NCBI GenBank assembly: GCA_028829895.1
Contig: CM054179.1
Coordinates: forward strand, 112,917,721-112,981,720
Length of the DNA: 64,000 bases
From: Sinotaia quadrata
Taxonomy: Eukaryota; Mollusca; Gastropoda; Architaenioglossa; Viviparidae
Direction: 5' to 3'
The position numbers were made by a program, and so were the translations under genes. The notes beneath the pieces were generated by a model. It was not told the DNA's origin. It saw only the letters and a list, made by a program, of their open reading frames with translations, and made no database searches. Positions 1-29,596 of this stretch are shown piece by piece (the stretch's first letter is position 1; every line of letters begins with the position of its first letter).

Positions 1-2165
1 TTTGAAAACAAAAATAAGGCTAAATCTTTCCAACAATGCCAGCCTCTTTATCACCTGTTAGAAGACAGTAATCTGATAAAGTGTGTGGGCGGGTGAGCAA
101 AAAGAACGTTACGACCAGCAAGGCACATCTAAATTAATGCGTCATTTCTCAAAAGAGCCTGAAGAGGTATGATGCCAACATTATAGTCTAAGCAAGCAAT
201 AAGTGATGCTGGCTACTTCCAGTAGGAATTTGGTACTAGTACAGCCAAACAATAAAGGTAGTCAGATTTTTAAAAAACCAGTGACTTTAGTTACTGTGTG
301 CCTTCAGCGGTTTTTTTCTTCATGAAAAAAAAATGATAAGGATTGTAAGAAATTAAATAATTGTTGTGTAAAGATAATAGTACAGAATCAAATCCATTTC
401 AATGTATGTTTATTAATATGCAATCAAAATAGCAAGCCATCTTTACAAGGTAGCGACAAAAGAAATACATGTACTGTACATTTACCTAATGCCAAAACAT
501 TTTAGCATAAAGTTTAAGAAGGTTAAACCATATATATAAGGATATAAGGAAAACATAAACTTTGAAGTTACAACAGTAAATTATACTATGACTGTCCACG
601 ATTGAAAAATATTTTTAAAAAAATTATTCATGCATAAAAATGCGTTCATGGATATTTAATTTATTCCCAGGTATATGAATAAAATTCTCCAGGCAGAACT
701 AAATATAGGAAACTTCGCTTTCGAAAAATGAAACTGAAATTTCGATTTTGTACAATATGCATGCCTGCCAATAGAAAGATTTGTACAGTTATTGCCCCTT
801 GTAATAAGTATAGATGGAACACAGAAGTATAGCTTGTCTTATAAGCTGCAAGGTCGTTAGGCGTGAGTCAAATGTTTGAAACCAACAAAGAGTCGGGAGT
901 ATGGACACCTTCACGTTGACTGCTAAGTTAGCGTGTGCATCAGAACGTAAGAGGAAAACAACAGACTGAACAGGGAACAGTCACTTGCAAAGAATGGGCA
1001 GTCAGAAAAATCTATTATCCCTGCGACTCAGTAGAGTGAAGATTAGCTTCTGTCACCTAACAGAAGGTGTAATTACAAATTAAATGAAAAAATAATAATA
1101 ATAATTACTATTCCAGCTGACTTGGGCAAGATAAGATAAGAAGTGTCGTTGGATGGGAAAGTCAGAGCACTGCTACATTAAGAGTGCTATTTTTAGATAG
1201 TCAATTCAGATGGAAGAAAAAAGGTAGGAGGAGATTATATTTTCATGTCGAGTCAAAATCCTTAAGGAGAAGAGTTTTTATATTTGGTTGAGAATCACGG
1301 GTAGCATCTTACATTACTATTGTGAGAGTACATGTAACAATACAGACATCGGCTGTTGACAAGGGCGAAGCAGCCCAGTGCGTTGCAGTATAACATTAAC
1401 GCTTTGAATGAAGTGCTGAAACAGAGCATTAGACCTTAGATCTGTTTTAGATACTGAGATCTGTACTGTTGCGATTCTCTGCAAAGGTATTATGTTCAAA
1501 ATTTATTCATTATGTGAAAGAGTTGGCTTATTTGTGATTTTTCATCTGAATGGTGACCCATTTCACTTGACCTCTGTTGACTTTTATCTCAGAGGCATTG
1601 TATAAATATTTAGTAAGAATTAAATCAAAGACAGAAGTGTTTTAAAAGTACCCAGTGACTATATCTATGAGAAATACCTTTGTGATACACAGAAGTATGA
1701 ACAGTGTGCAACTCTTGCCACAACTGCCATTGACTATTTAAGTATGCTTATGAATGAGCTGTAGTATTTGTACATAGGACAAAAGTACCTATGTGTAGTA
1801 TTAATTGGGTTACATCCTCTATCTTTCAAAATATTTTGTTTTATTAACATAAAATCCTTATTAATTTGTAAATTCACCTGGTAATGTTTGTATTGGCCTT
1901 GTTCTGTTAATTGTTGGTTGGAACAGTGTGTGTGAGAGAGAGGGGGTGGGGGCTTGTGGGTCTATTTACATTATCAGCCAATTTGTCTGTTTGTGCATGT
2001 GCCACAATCATAAGTAACATCATTTTTAATGGGCATAGTGCATGACAATGCATATATTACTCAGGTAGAAAATATCTGCATCTACCATTTAAAAGAAATA
2101 AAAACTAACATAAACTACTGAAATATGCTATTCAACAATCAGTAAGAATACTTTCTTTTAAAGAT
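1..2165. other. AT-rich stretch without a recognisable gene
   Basis: No open frame here has recognisable protein similarity or a convincing exon with splice sites. It lies downstream of the last GPS2-like exon found on the minus strand, so part of it could be a GPS2 3' UTR, but I see nothing that proves transcription. Confidence 0.5.
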
Positions 2166-2239
2166 TTTACTGTCGCAACCCCAAAGATAAACAATTCTCA
2201 GATAATGAAATCCGTAAGCTAATAAGGGACCCAGCAGGT
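2166..2239 (+). CDS. possible orphan internal exon, unknown family
   Basis: A short stretch preceded by a pyrimidine-rich acceptor (ctttcttttaaag) reads FYCRNPKDKQFSDNEIRKLI followed by RDPAG, and ends at a strong donor (cagcag/gtaagg). The reading has a charged, protein-like composition unlike the surrounding AT-rich DNA. No partner exon was found on either side and I do not recognise the family. It could be an exon of a plus-strand gene entering from the left, a TE fragment, or chance. Confidence 0.25.
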
Positions 2240-4877
2240 AAGGCAAACATTTACACTTCTCCTCAATTATATGCCACGGAAAATGTGTATGTGACTTGTG
2301 TGCATATGTATTAAGGAAGAGGGTGAAATAACACTTTTTTTTTGGTGCTGTACTGTTTAATGAAGAGACTGCTTTTTTAAAGCCTCCTCCTCCTAGACAT
2401 ATATACAGTGAGAGAGCTCTACTACATCACAGGCTAAATATCACTCTATAAAGGTGTTCATTTATATGCCATGAAATATGAATTGTAATTAAAATTAAAG
2501 AAGATAACCCACACTCCTTCAGAGAGGCACTGCCTAAGATCCATTAAATAAAGAAACAAAATGCTAACAAAGGAGCATTCAGTGATTAAAGATATATGTG
2601 TATATATATCTACAATACTGGATAAATATTTAATAACAAAATACATTTTAGTAACCACCAACAAAATGATACGTACATGAAAAGCACTGATCTTATTAGA
2701 TATGTTTCACTACAAATAAAGTAGTGACAAAGAGAGACAAATAATAATAATCATACAAAGAAGTCAGTTAAGACATAAATGGCTTCAGAAAAATGGAAGA
2801 TTTAGGGATAATATAATGATAGGATCTTGTGCTAGAGGGGGTGGAGATTCCATATTTTCAAAAAAGTCTTCACACATATATATATTATTAAATGCCAGGG
2901 TGTGACAAACCTGTCTAAAGGAACAAGTAAAAACATAGTACCATGTGTGCATTTTGTGATAGTACAATTTTAGTACATGTAATACTGAAATTGCAGAACT
3001 TCAGTAACAGTGTAAACTGCCGGTATCTGAACAAATGGATAAGAGCATTCACAGAGATTATAAAAGGATGACAACAAGTCTTATCATGTTACACAAATCC
3101 AGCCTGCTAGTCGACAAAAAGGAACAAAATTTTGTTGTTGTTTGTAAGTCTGCAAGAAGGGAAAAAAAACACGCTTTTATGCCACCTAAATTTTCAATGA
3201 GGCAAAATAATAGTATTTAGAGATAAATCTCTGTTTCACTTGTCCAAAGAACAAATTATTAAAAATCAATTTGTTGTACTATGACCTTCTATAACAGAAG
3301 TGCACATATATATATATTTAGCACAAAGTATAATAACCGATATAATAAAAAATAAGCTATTCAAGGTTTTAACAAATTACATTATTTACATAATAATAAA
3401 ATACTTATGTAATAAATATTTCATAGTTCCAAACTGTAGTAAGGACACTGTGCAATGCAAAAGGTAATAGAACTTACAGATGGTGGCCATAAAGTCTTGG
3501 AAACAGATAATTATAATAGTAGTTTTTTTTTTTCATAGGTTTTTCACAGCACATTGAACTATACATGGCAAGTGAGAGACAACACATTGAACACATGCAG
3601 TGTTAATGAACACAATTATCAGGTACTGTAATGTATCAATAAACCATTTCTTATATCTATTCACTTGTTTCCAGATTTTATGTACATGAATAGTAACCAA
3701 CAGAGGTCATACAAAGACCAAGTGAACAGGTATCCACTTCAAACAGATATAATATTTATAAAAATCATTTATTTCAGTAATGTCTACTTTTGCTCTAAAC
3801 ATCCTGGCAAAGTTTGAGTAGCCAGCAACTTTTATAAATGTTATTATTTTAGGGTAGAAACCAAAGCTCTAAATCATGCACAAAATTGCCACATGATGAC
3901 GCAAAGTGGTTAAAATGCTCTGGGTATAGTCCAAGCTGTTTCTTTGTTCTACAAGCTGTTAAGGTCTGCAATAACACGAAACATTTGTGCAAAGCACATC
4001 TTCCTTTTATCAAGTGCCATACCTTCAATATAGAATTGAGGCTTTTTGTCCTTTTGTGTTGCCATCAAGTTGGTTTGCTTACATCAGAAAATGTTGAAAA
4101 TCTCACAGAAACATATTCCTTGATAGCAAATATTACAAAATCCATTGGAACCATGTGTCTATGAAATTTGATATACATTATCAGAACATTCTACTATATT
4201 TTAGTGCATATAATGCATGCGTTATATACGATTTTACAAACTGTGCAATCCTCCTGTGTGTATACACACACACAATGTTTCATATTGGACACGTGCTGTA
4301 AACAATCTACTTAATAAAACATTAAAACAGTAAAATACAATTTTATAAAATAATTATAAAACCGAAAAACTGATGGATATATTCAAATAACACAACTAAA
4401 GCAAAATAAATTGTACATTTTATTGTCTGTCGGCAGGTAGTGGATTTATGATGGCTACTTTTTCTCATCAACTGGTATGTGCATTTTACGAATAATGTTT
4501 TACACAAAACTTACAATCTGCGTGTTATCATGTGTGTGTGTGTGTTTTACGTTGGGGCGCATTAAGTGCACTAAAATACAGTAAATCTATTAAATGTGCC
4601 CATTTGCATGGTTGACCTAGATTCCTCTTCACTTGGTTTTTAAGCGATTATGGTAAGATAAAACAAAAGAGCCATGTCCTTCTATTTATTATGAATCTTT
4701 TATCCATGTAAGTTTTCTTTGCAATAGATTCTTCACCGAAGGTTAATATTTGTAATATCTTTTCTTTAATGAAGAAACAGGGAAGATATAAAATATTAAC
4801 AATTAAGCTTTTGTAAAATAAAAATCAATTTCTTATTTCATTTGTCCCCTTTCTTTCATCTTTGATCAACATAGACT

Positions 4878-5066
4878 GGAACTAAAACAGGTAGGCACTC
4901 TGTACACAATGGTTGTGTACGGGAGACCCCAACAGTTCTGTATATAGCTGATCTAAAACAGGCAAGCAGCAGGCTCTCTGTACATAGTGGTTGTGTACGG
5001 AAGACCCAACAGATCTGTATATAGCTGGAACTAAAACAGGCAGGCACTCTGTACACAATGGTTATA
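4878..5066. repeat. tandem repeat, about 75-85-bp unit, 2.5 copies
   Basis: The block 'ctaaaacaggcaggcactct' followed by 'gtacacaatggttgtgtacg' and 'tctgtatatagctg' recurs three times with small indels. The minus-strand open frame through it only mirrors the repeat. Confidence 0.8.
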
Positions 5067-6356
5067 TTCTACTGACAGATGTCTCAAAGTCAACTACCAA
5101 CAATCACCATACACAGACTCAAGTGGGTGAACTACATGTAAAAGACTTTCTTTGAACTAATAACATTTGTGATTGGCAAGATGGTGAACAATTCAGTTCT
5201 GTAGGGTCCTTGTACTAGGAATGCAACAGAACAGATCATTTCTATTACCAGGGGTTAGGTGGGTAGAGTCCACAATATATTTCAAACAAAAATGCTGCAA
5301 TAATTAAATTTATTTCACATTTCTACTCTTTGTCAAAGTGTATTATTTTACAGTAAAGTATTTTCTTGCAGTTGGATATGAGGCATTTGATAAGATGTGA
5401 TTAAAATGATGAGTACCAGGATATGACATACAGTTAGAGAAAAGCTGGACAGAAATAACTGTTGTTAAAAAAAATGCTTTTTAATAATTACTTTAAAAAA
5501 AATAAATACAATAAAAAGAATTTTGTTGTTTGTTATATTTTAGTTGAAATAAAAAATTGTGAAAGCCTTCAAGTTACTGAATAATATCTATCTGTTTTAA
5601 ATAAGATAAAGAACAACAAAATGATTACTCCATTTTTATAAATGACCGGGGCTGAATACTAAGATCTTGTTACATTCAATTTAGTACACATCAAGCAAAA
5701 AACTGAAGCTGCACTATTACAACCATTAACAATATAGCTAAATTACTAAAGAGACAGTTTAGTATTTTGGGAGTCAACAATGTCATGTGTTATGGGAATA
5801 AGGCTTGTCATAATGCCTAATAACAGGAATTAATATCTTAGCTAGACTATCAAAGAGTAATAATGAATGCAAGTTGTCATTTCACTTTATAAAACATACA
5901 TGATAGTAAAATATAATAACAACAGGATTTTTTAAATTAAAAAGTACTTGAAGCAACAGCATTGTATACATAGTGGTCAAGACATTTTGGACATATTTTA
6001 CATGCTTGTAAAAGACTTAATAACATTATACTACTATTATTTTTAATTTAGAGTGTAAATGACATTTTTAAACATTTAGCAGTGAGATGAAATACAAGAA
6101 TACTTGATGTAAGTAGAATATTTGTTAACATTCTTGTCAAATCTTACTGAGTCTAGTGACAGAAATCAAACTTAATAAACACCTCCAAGATTCATATATT
6201 TATTTGTCTACTTCACTTTATAAATCTATATATGGTCTTCTCAATCGGATTTATACAATAACAATTTTTTATTTTGGCCCCAAATTAAAACAAGTCAATG
6301 TTTTCTGTCCATCCCATACAACCTCTAGCACTGCTGTTTATCATAAACTGAACAAG

Positions 6357-6515
6357 AGATGGGGTGGCCAACATAACTGCCATGGTTCACAGCATCACCA
6401 TTGCGCCTTGTGTCTGGGTGACAAGCACTGCACGATGAATTAATAATAACGACTGTGTGGCTGGCCAACATAATTGGCACGATTCACAGCACTGGCTTGT
6501 GTCTGGTAGGCACTC
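6357..6515. repeat. diverged tandem duplication of about 90-100 bp
   Basis: Two related blocks each contain 'ggccaacataa', a 'ttcacagca' core and 'cttgtgtctgg', with substitutions and a short insertion between them. Nothing else is recognised in the block. Confidence 0.65.
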
Positions 6516-7070
6516 TGTGAAGAGAAAATGAAAATCCATCCAATGTGGCAAGCCAAGCAAATCAAGGAAACAACAAAAGAAATCCCACACTAAACTACAT
6601 GCATCAAAGAATTAGAGGTAAAGAAAAAGAAAACTACTGGAGTACAACACTGCAAATTATATATGCATACATTAGCAGACTAAAGGTGAGGAAGTGAGAA
6701 CTAGGAGACATTTTATTGCTGGGGGGAGAGAGAGAGTGAGAGCAAAAAGAGAGATCAAAGAGAGAAAGTAAAAGAGTGAGAAAGATAAAATAAAAATGAC
6801 AACAAATCTATTAAAATATAGATAAGACTTTTGAAATAAAATAAAGATGTAAGGCCAAATGCTCCTTAATAGTTAGCAGAAGAGTCACACATATTTAAGT
6901 ATTGGAAGCAGTATTTAAAATAGAGAGCACAACTCATTATAATAATTAGCAGATACAGATAAACACAATTCTAAGTATCACAGCAAGGGGAAAAAGACTG
7001 ATGCCTATATAAAAATAGGTTTGAGAAATATTTGATTTTTGGAATGTCTCAATCAGTGAAATTTTACATG

Positions 7071-7140
7071 AACAGAGACTGAGCTAGGTGGCACATATCT
7101 AGACAAGAGCCTTCTGGAGGTTCAAATCCCACACTAACAG
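7071..7140 (+). mobile_element. tRNA-like SINE fragment
   Basis: The sequence has an A-box-like 'gagctaggtggc' and, about 35 bases later, a B-box 'ggttcaaatccc', the pol III promoter layout of a tRNA gene. A clean cloverleaf is not seen, so a tRNA-derived SINE head is likelier than a functional tRNA. Ends and tail are not defined. Confidence 0.45.
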
Positions 7141-7989
7141 ATATAATTTTGTGTTTTACAATTACAGAATAAAACTCTTTTCTAATTCTATTCTTTTTAA
7201 ATTATATACACTATGTTACAATTTTTCACATGATTTTTTTCTAACAACAATATTCAACATAAGTTACATATCAATTACTCTTACTGTATTAGAGTAAAAT
7301 ATAACAGCACTTGTAAAAATAAAAGAAATGAAGAAAAATATTTACTTCATAATATTTACTATATTAGTTAACATCCTTATCAAAGTGTTTTCATCCTTTT
7401 TGTGTGATTGGGGTTTGTTTCTGTTCTGGCAAAAATTATTAAAATATAAGCCTTAAACTTGTACAAATGAAAAGATCTACATTAAGTTTGTTTTTCTTCT
7501 TTGCCTTTCAAAAAAAAAAAAATTAAAAAAAAATCAAAATTACTGTGTGAAAGAAAAGTATAAACTTACAAGTTGTATAAATTAAACCAATCTGGCAAAC
7601 ATTAATGGCTAACATTATGACCTTCAAAACAACTAACATTTCCATGCACATAGGAAAAGTTTCTATGCACACAAAAAAAGTTCTGCGCCCACAGGAAAAT
7701 ATTGGATCTAGATCTCTAGCTAGTCATCCTAGTGATTTGGAGTAAAATCATATTAAAAAATATTATTATATATTTTGCATTCCAGAACAATTTGTATTTG
7801 ATTTTATAATGTGTTAGGATCATCTAATTATTTATGCAAATTATGATTATCTTATCCATTTGGAAATAAGATCCTTGAGAACAAAATTCAGAAGTTTGAA
7901 AACGAAATGTAATTTAACATGGAATAAAGATACTTGATAGTTAAGTTGGATTACTAGACAAGTAATTTATCTGATCTGTATGCATTGCA

Positions 7990-8185
7990 TCTTTAAATAA
8001 CATTACCACCTTTCCACATGGCAGAAGATAATAAAATGACAAGTTTGATAAGTGTATCTGTAAATAACATTATCACATTTCCATGATAGAAGATAGTAAT
8101 CTAATAAGTTTGATAATTGCACCAGTTAATAACATTACCACTTTTCCACCTGACAAGATAGTAATCAATAAGTATGATAGGTTCA
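7990..8185. repeat. diverged tandem repeat, about 60-65-bp unit, 3 copies
   Basis: Three copies of a block containing 'aataacattaccacctttcc', 'agaagatagtaat' and 'aagtttgataa' follow one another with substitutions and indels. Confidence 0.75.
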
Positions 8186-8497
8186 TTGTCAGGCAGGGAA
8201 GGGAGAATCAATAACACACATGCTGCACTCATGCAGGCACACACACAATTTGTAAAATACATCAAAATAGTCTTTTACAAATTGATAACAATAAATCAAC
8301 AGGCTTATTAAACTAGAGATAATTTTAAAATAAATTCTACATCAAGCTCAAGTGAGACCTGATTTCTTGCACTTTCACATATAGAGCACAATATATATTA
8401 ATGAGAGGGGAACTAAATGTCAGTTTCATATAAATAGAATAGAATTATGAGAGTCAGAAGATCTCACATCACACTCCGATAATGCATTTAAACTTAC

Positions 8498-24473
<15,976 letters not shown>

Positions 24474-24491
24474 CTTCTTTAGTACCAGATC

Positions 24492-27400
24492 CTAAAATTA
24501 CAAATGTCTATTTTACACTTAATTTGCATGGAGCCAAAGGTTTGGAAAATGATTCTTTCCAAAATGATTAGTAAAATTATACATTATTTCAATCAATAAA
24601 AAATAAACTCAGAGTCAGACTGCAAAGATGTAAAAAGTAATTGTGATGGAACAAATTTGCCTGGGCATAAATGAGCATTATATAGTTTATGATTCATCAT
24701 TCTTGTTATTAATAAAGACAAATTTAACAATATTTTAATATGCCAAGACAACCATAAACCATATTGGGCCACATTTTTCACATTCTTTAGATACATAGCC
24801 TGCAGGAATAAAAAATGCTGGACTGAATGACGGGAATGTTCCCTTTAGAATACATGCGCAATAGGTCAAAGTAACAGGTTAGCATACAGCTGTGACACTG
24901 AATTAGCTTAAATACCTGATATGATCCCTTGCAGGGCACTGTGAATTTAGACCTCAATCCGTGTTGGGGTAGCATTTCACAACCTTTGGTAAGCAAATTG
25001 GCTAATAGTGAGTTTGAGAAGGAAACTTTGAAGTATTTTATTATATGTACTTGGAATTATTTGTTATATTACATCTTTCTTGTGATAGAATACATAAGCA
25101 GTTAGTTATGATGGATAAGCTGAGATAGAGATGAATCTGTTTTCCAATTGCATTTTGATGCTCATGTCTTTTATTGTTTCCACATGGATGGGGACAATAT
25201 TTTCTGCAGACATGTAAGTTTGAGAATGAAAGGAGACAGAGAGAGGGAGTGTACAGATTAGCTAGCATGCTAAAGATTTATAGGGTGCCATATTCTGTGT
25301 CAGTGGATCATGCCCCAGTCTGGTTACCACTAGGAGCAAGTTAGATTCTAAGTTTAGTGCACCTGGCTATCTGGTTGATGAAATCTGAACAGGTGAGGGC
25401 AATCTGTTCACTAGCTGTTGGTAACAAAGTCAACACTAGTTTGATGCTATACAGAGAGTGGACCAGATTCTCCCCACCAAACCATAGAAGCATAGGATAT
25501 TACTCCAGCAATGCAATCGGGGTAATGTTCCCAAGAACTTGAAGAAGTGTGAGCAGTGGTACTGTGCAATGTGTGCAAGCATAAACAGTATACCTTATGG
25601 ACTGTCATAAAACAATGACTTTTTTTTTTAATGTCTCTGCTACTTATTACCATTAATACTATACATGGGGCACTGAGTAACTTCACCTTGAGAAATTCCA
25701 TGACAGATGCAGAAAGCAACAAGTCACATGTTGGCAACATCCAGATCATGTATTATTATTTCTCTTAACTCTAAACTTCAGTCCATGATAAATAAGATAC
25801 GTAAGAGTGTAGTAAGACATTATATAAGTATTGCAAATCTATTGTCTTGAAAATTAACTATATTCATTTTTTATTTGTGACTGTTAACCCTGTTATATTT
25901 AATAAATTTTATTGTTACTTTGTAATCCACTTCTTGTGCCTGTCATTTCAGAATGTGTGTGAGGTAATAAACAGATGGGTGGGGGCAGATTTGTTAAAAA
26001 ATGGGTTAAACTTACTCCTTAGACAAGCAGTTTCCATCTACAGACCTTACATGGCAGAGGAACTTTTATTTATGGATATGTAGTAGAAATAAGAGTTCTG
26101 AAAGTGCTAGACAGATCCGCCAAGTAAAATCGGAGGACATTCGGTTAAAGTTAATGTATAAATAAAATTTGCTTGTCTGTAATTAATAATGTTGATGATT
26201 AATAAGGATAATTATTAATAATTACAACTAACAAGGAGTGTCATCACAATAACAATTAACATTATAATTTTGCAACAAATAAATGTTTACAATATGAATA
26301 AGCAAATCAAATATAGATTTATTATGACAAGGCACAAAATAGTAGCTAAAGATGAGTATACAAAAGATAATATATAATGAGATACAAAATTATTCTAAAT
26401 AATAAACATAATGAAAATATGAACGATTAGGTGAATCATGCCAAATGGCAGAGTGGGGGAAATTCTGATTTAAATATATGTAAATGATTCACATGAGGAT
26501 TCCATGAAATAAGTTTTGTAAATTAATTAAAACTACTATAGTAAACAACTAACAGCTCGGGAAAAACCCTGAAACATTGAAGTGAAGTCAAAATAAAGCT
26601 GATGATGCAACCCCCCCCCCAACCCAAATATTATCTCTTTATTTACAAATATTATATTATCTATGTAAAAGGAATGATAAAATATTTATTATTAATATTA
26701 TGCATACCAATGAATAAAATACACACATATTAAATAATAATTATAATCAGTGTTTTGATATTAGAAACTAAGAAAGTAATAAAATAATTAAAGCAGTAAA
26801 TCTTTCAATACCATAGTCAGGTAAACTATTTTATTATATACACAATTAAAAATGTACAATAAACCTTTTAATACCACATAACTTACTTTATGCAACTGTG
26901 GTATACAATGATTTTAATAAATTTAAAACATAACAATCACATATAAAGGTTTGCTGATATAAATCTCTAAATGTCTCTCTGACCATCTCTGAATATTAAA
27001 AATGAGCAGTATTGAGATATGTGTGATTAATAAAGTTATAATTATGTAAGTAAAATGACAAATAAATAACTCTACAAAATAAATATTTTTAAAAATGTTA
27101 AGTAAATGTTTCATATATATTAATTACTATTTTTAATTAATAAAAAAAGTTAAAAAATATTTAAGATATATTAGTATTACTAAATGTTATACTTATAGTA
27201 TCTACCTATGTAAGTAACTTCTGCGGTGAATTAATAAGTAATACAAGTATTTCTGCACAATGCCATAAGATTAAAGAAAAACAAATTATTATTATTGTTT
27301 AGTAATAGTATTATTTAAGAAATGTTGGGAAATATTTTAGGAAATTTTTTAAATGTATTCTATTTCTAGTCCCTAATAAACAATATCAGAAGCTAATGGG

Positions 27401-29464
27401 AAAGAACAGAGTGCATTCTTCATTAGCTCTATCAACAGTATTGTTTAGATTCTACAGAAAATCACAGTCCTGTCAAATTTAAGAGTCATCTATCAGTCTT
27501 AGTCTTATTAATGACAATGCTTTCAAATGAAAACTGGCATAGTTGTTAAAAATAAAATACAAATTTACAATATTCACTTTTTATTGATGATGTTAAACAG
27601 TGAATACCTGGAAGCTCTAATTTTAACTCACGGAACACCAAAATGAAATAGAAGATTAAACATCAAAGACTGATAATCAGAATAACTAAATAAAATAGTT
27701 TTACAAGGGAATGTTCCTTTACTCATGACCACATAATTTACTATGTATCAATAATATAGCACCAAATAGAAAATGAAACTGTAAATGCAATTGATAGACT
27801 GTTAATCTCAATATCAATCAGATTAAAAATTATAACAGTAAAATGTAACAGTTATCAGTATTAAAGTTTGCAGAGAATTTCATAAATCTATAAAAATGTA
27901 CATAACACATGATATACAAGGTGCAGTCACTCCACAAATATATCCTACAATTCTTACAATTAAAAAGGCCAAAGTTCACCTAATGCCTTTAAGGTGAATA
28001 ATTTGCAGGCAGTCTTGGATATCAGCAGTAGTGCTAGTTTATTAAAGGAAACTGGCTACTTCATAGTCTTATGGTTATATATTAAATTATTATTAATATA
28101 AGTTATAACTGATTATATAAAGAGTTATATATATAATTATTAAACAAAGGAATAAGAATCATAAAACCAGTAAATTTACAATTAAAATTGTAAAAATTTA
28201 AAATGTGATGAAATAAGTCTGCAAAAGGAGTCAGTCTAAACATACTCACTCCACTAAATTAACAACAGGTGAAGTAAAAGAGTATATTTTTTGGGTGGTA
28301 ATTATTGACTACTTTTTTCATGTTAGTAATTCACACCAACCAATCTATCGGAGTCTAAACATTAAAATTTATTGCCCGCTTTGTCGAGACCATACGAGAC
28401 ATAAAGAATAATAAATAATATTATTATTAATCACTTAATGGTTACTTCGGAAACATGACTATTTATAAATTTTATTACTTAGGCTTACATTAGCTATAGT
28501 ATACCTTAAACTACTCTTTATATTTGACAACTGCCAGTCTAATGCGGTAGACACATAAACAACAAAAATTATTTAAGTTTAAATATTATTTTCTTCACGT
28601 TAGTTAGATTAATTAATGATTTATTTTTCCAGGAACCCGTCTTTGGCAAAAATTATTTTTCTACCAACGCCATTATTGAAGAACGTGAAAATACATACAT
28701 TTTTCTTTATTGGATCTAGATTATAACCATCCAACTGTTGAAGTAAAATCGAATTAAAATTATTATAACTTTAGCATTTCAGAATAATTTGTTGTATAAT
28801 AAAATGTATTTCATAATAGGATACATACAGTAATCTAATAAAAATATTTATCTAACCTTTTCTAAGGTACGTAACTCTTGATCACGTTATCCTGACTTAA
28901 CGAAAATATTTTAATAAGATTCAAAAATTTAATAATTCAGTTTGTATTTTGACAAAAGGATACTTTCCAGTCATATCTGGACTGTTTAGCAAACATTTTA
29001 TTTCAACATAAATTAGGCCGATTCTTAGTAAGGATGTAATAGCGATAATACTTGATGGATTTAGGATTACAGAAAAATTAATTTGACACTACTTTCGTAC
29101 ATTAAATTAAATAAGAACAATTTTATTCTACTATGATTTTAAAAATTTGCAATATAATCTTTTAAATCTCAGCATGTTTAGTAGATTAGTACAAACCTGA
29201 AAACTGAAATAAAATGGATAATACTAATTGTGAGAAAAAACACTGATTTCCGGTAATTATAAATATTTGATCGAAACTTTTTCGCTGCTTGAAGCTATGT
29301 AATATTTTAAAACCAGCAATTATTATTTGTGTTCACTTATAATTCAAATAGTTGTACATATTTTATTATATATATATTATTTGAATTTTACATGAATAAA
29401 TCTGAATTATTCTGAGCCAGTTCTAAAATTAGATATTCTATAGTTGCACTGCAATAGTAAAAAC
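24492..29464. other. region between the divergent GPS2 and CENATAC coding starts
   Basis: Holds the GPS2 5' leader exon and promoter and the CENATAC promoter, neither of which I can place. The sequence is AT-rich, with a C10 run at about 26611 and a copy of a dispersed repeat near 27500-27600. No other gene is seen. Confidence 0.55.
27500..27600 (+). repeat. dispersed copy of the 29.9-30.3 kb repeat unit
   Basis: 'agtcttagtcttattaatga' followed by 'caatgctttcaaatgaaaac' and 'tggcatagttgttaaa' matches the last units of the array at 29930-30325 in the same orientation, about 2.7 kb upstream of them. Confidence 0.8.
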
Positions 29465-29596
29465 ATGTCTTCTTTTTTTCAGTTTCACTATTGCTCATTG
29501 TGTAAAATCAATCACAAGCAAAAACGAAAGAAACACATTTATTCGAAGAGGCATCAAGAAATTCTGAAAAATGTTCTGAAGAAATTACACACAAAG
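29465..29596 (+). CDS. CENATAC: CENATAC coding exon 1 (zinc finger 1)
   Basis: Reads MSSFFQFHYCSLCKINHKQK then RKKHIYSKRHQEILKNVLKK and LHTK, ending at gtactc. It aligns with the human CPLC...HVYSRKH finger. The bases encoding SSFFQ (cttctttttttcag, ending at 29482) look exactly like a splice acceptor, so the exon may really begin at 29483 after an unseen 5' exon that supplies the start codon. Both readings are in phase. Confidence 0.85.

Larger units (their letters stand above)
2240..8497. other. intergenic or GPS2 terminal-intron region with repeats
   Basis: AT-rich DNA with several diverged tandem repeats and a tRNA-like SINE fragment, listed separately. The last GPS2 exon should lie here or beyond the left edge. 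One minus-strand acceptor candidate, a long pyrimidine run ending in CCCCAG at about 6718-6735, would add one residue and then a stop next to an AATAAA; another at about 1254-1275 would add five residues and a stop. Neither can be confirmed. Confidence 0.4.

Noticed and set aside
3886..4164. 92-codon plus-strand open frame
   Set aside because: No domain, splice context or similarity is recognised, and its cysteine/histidine content does not form a finger pattern. A chance frame is likelier.
7071..7140. Functional tRNA gene
   Set aside because: A and B boxes are present but paired acceptor and anticodon arms could not be drawn, so a SINE fragment is a better reading.
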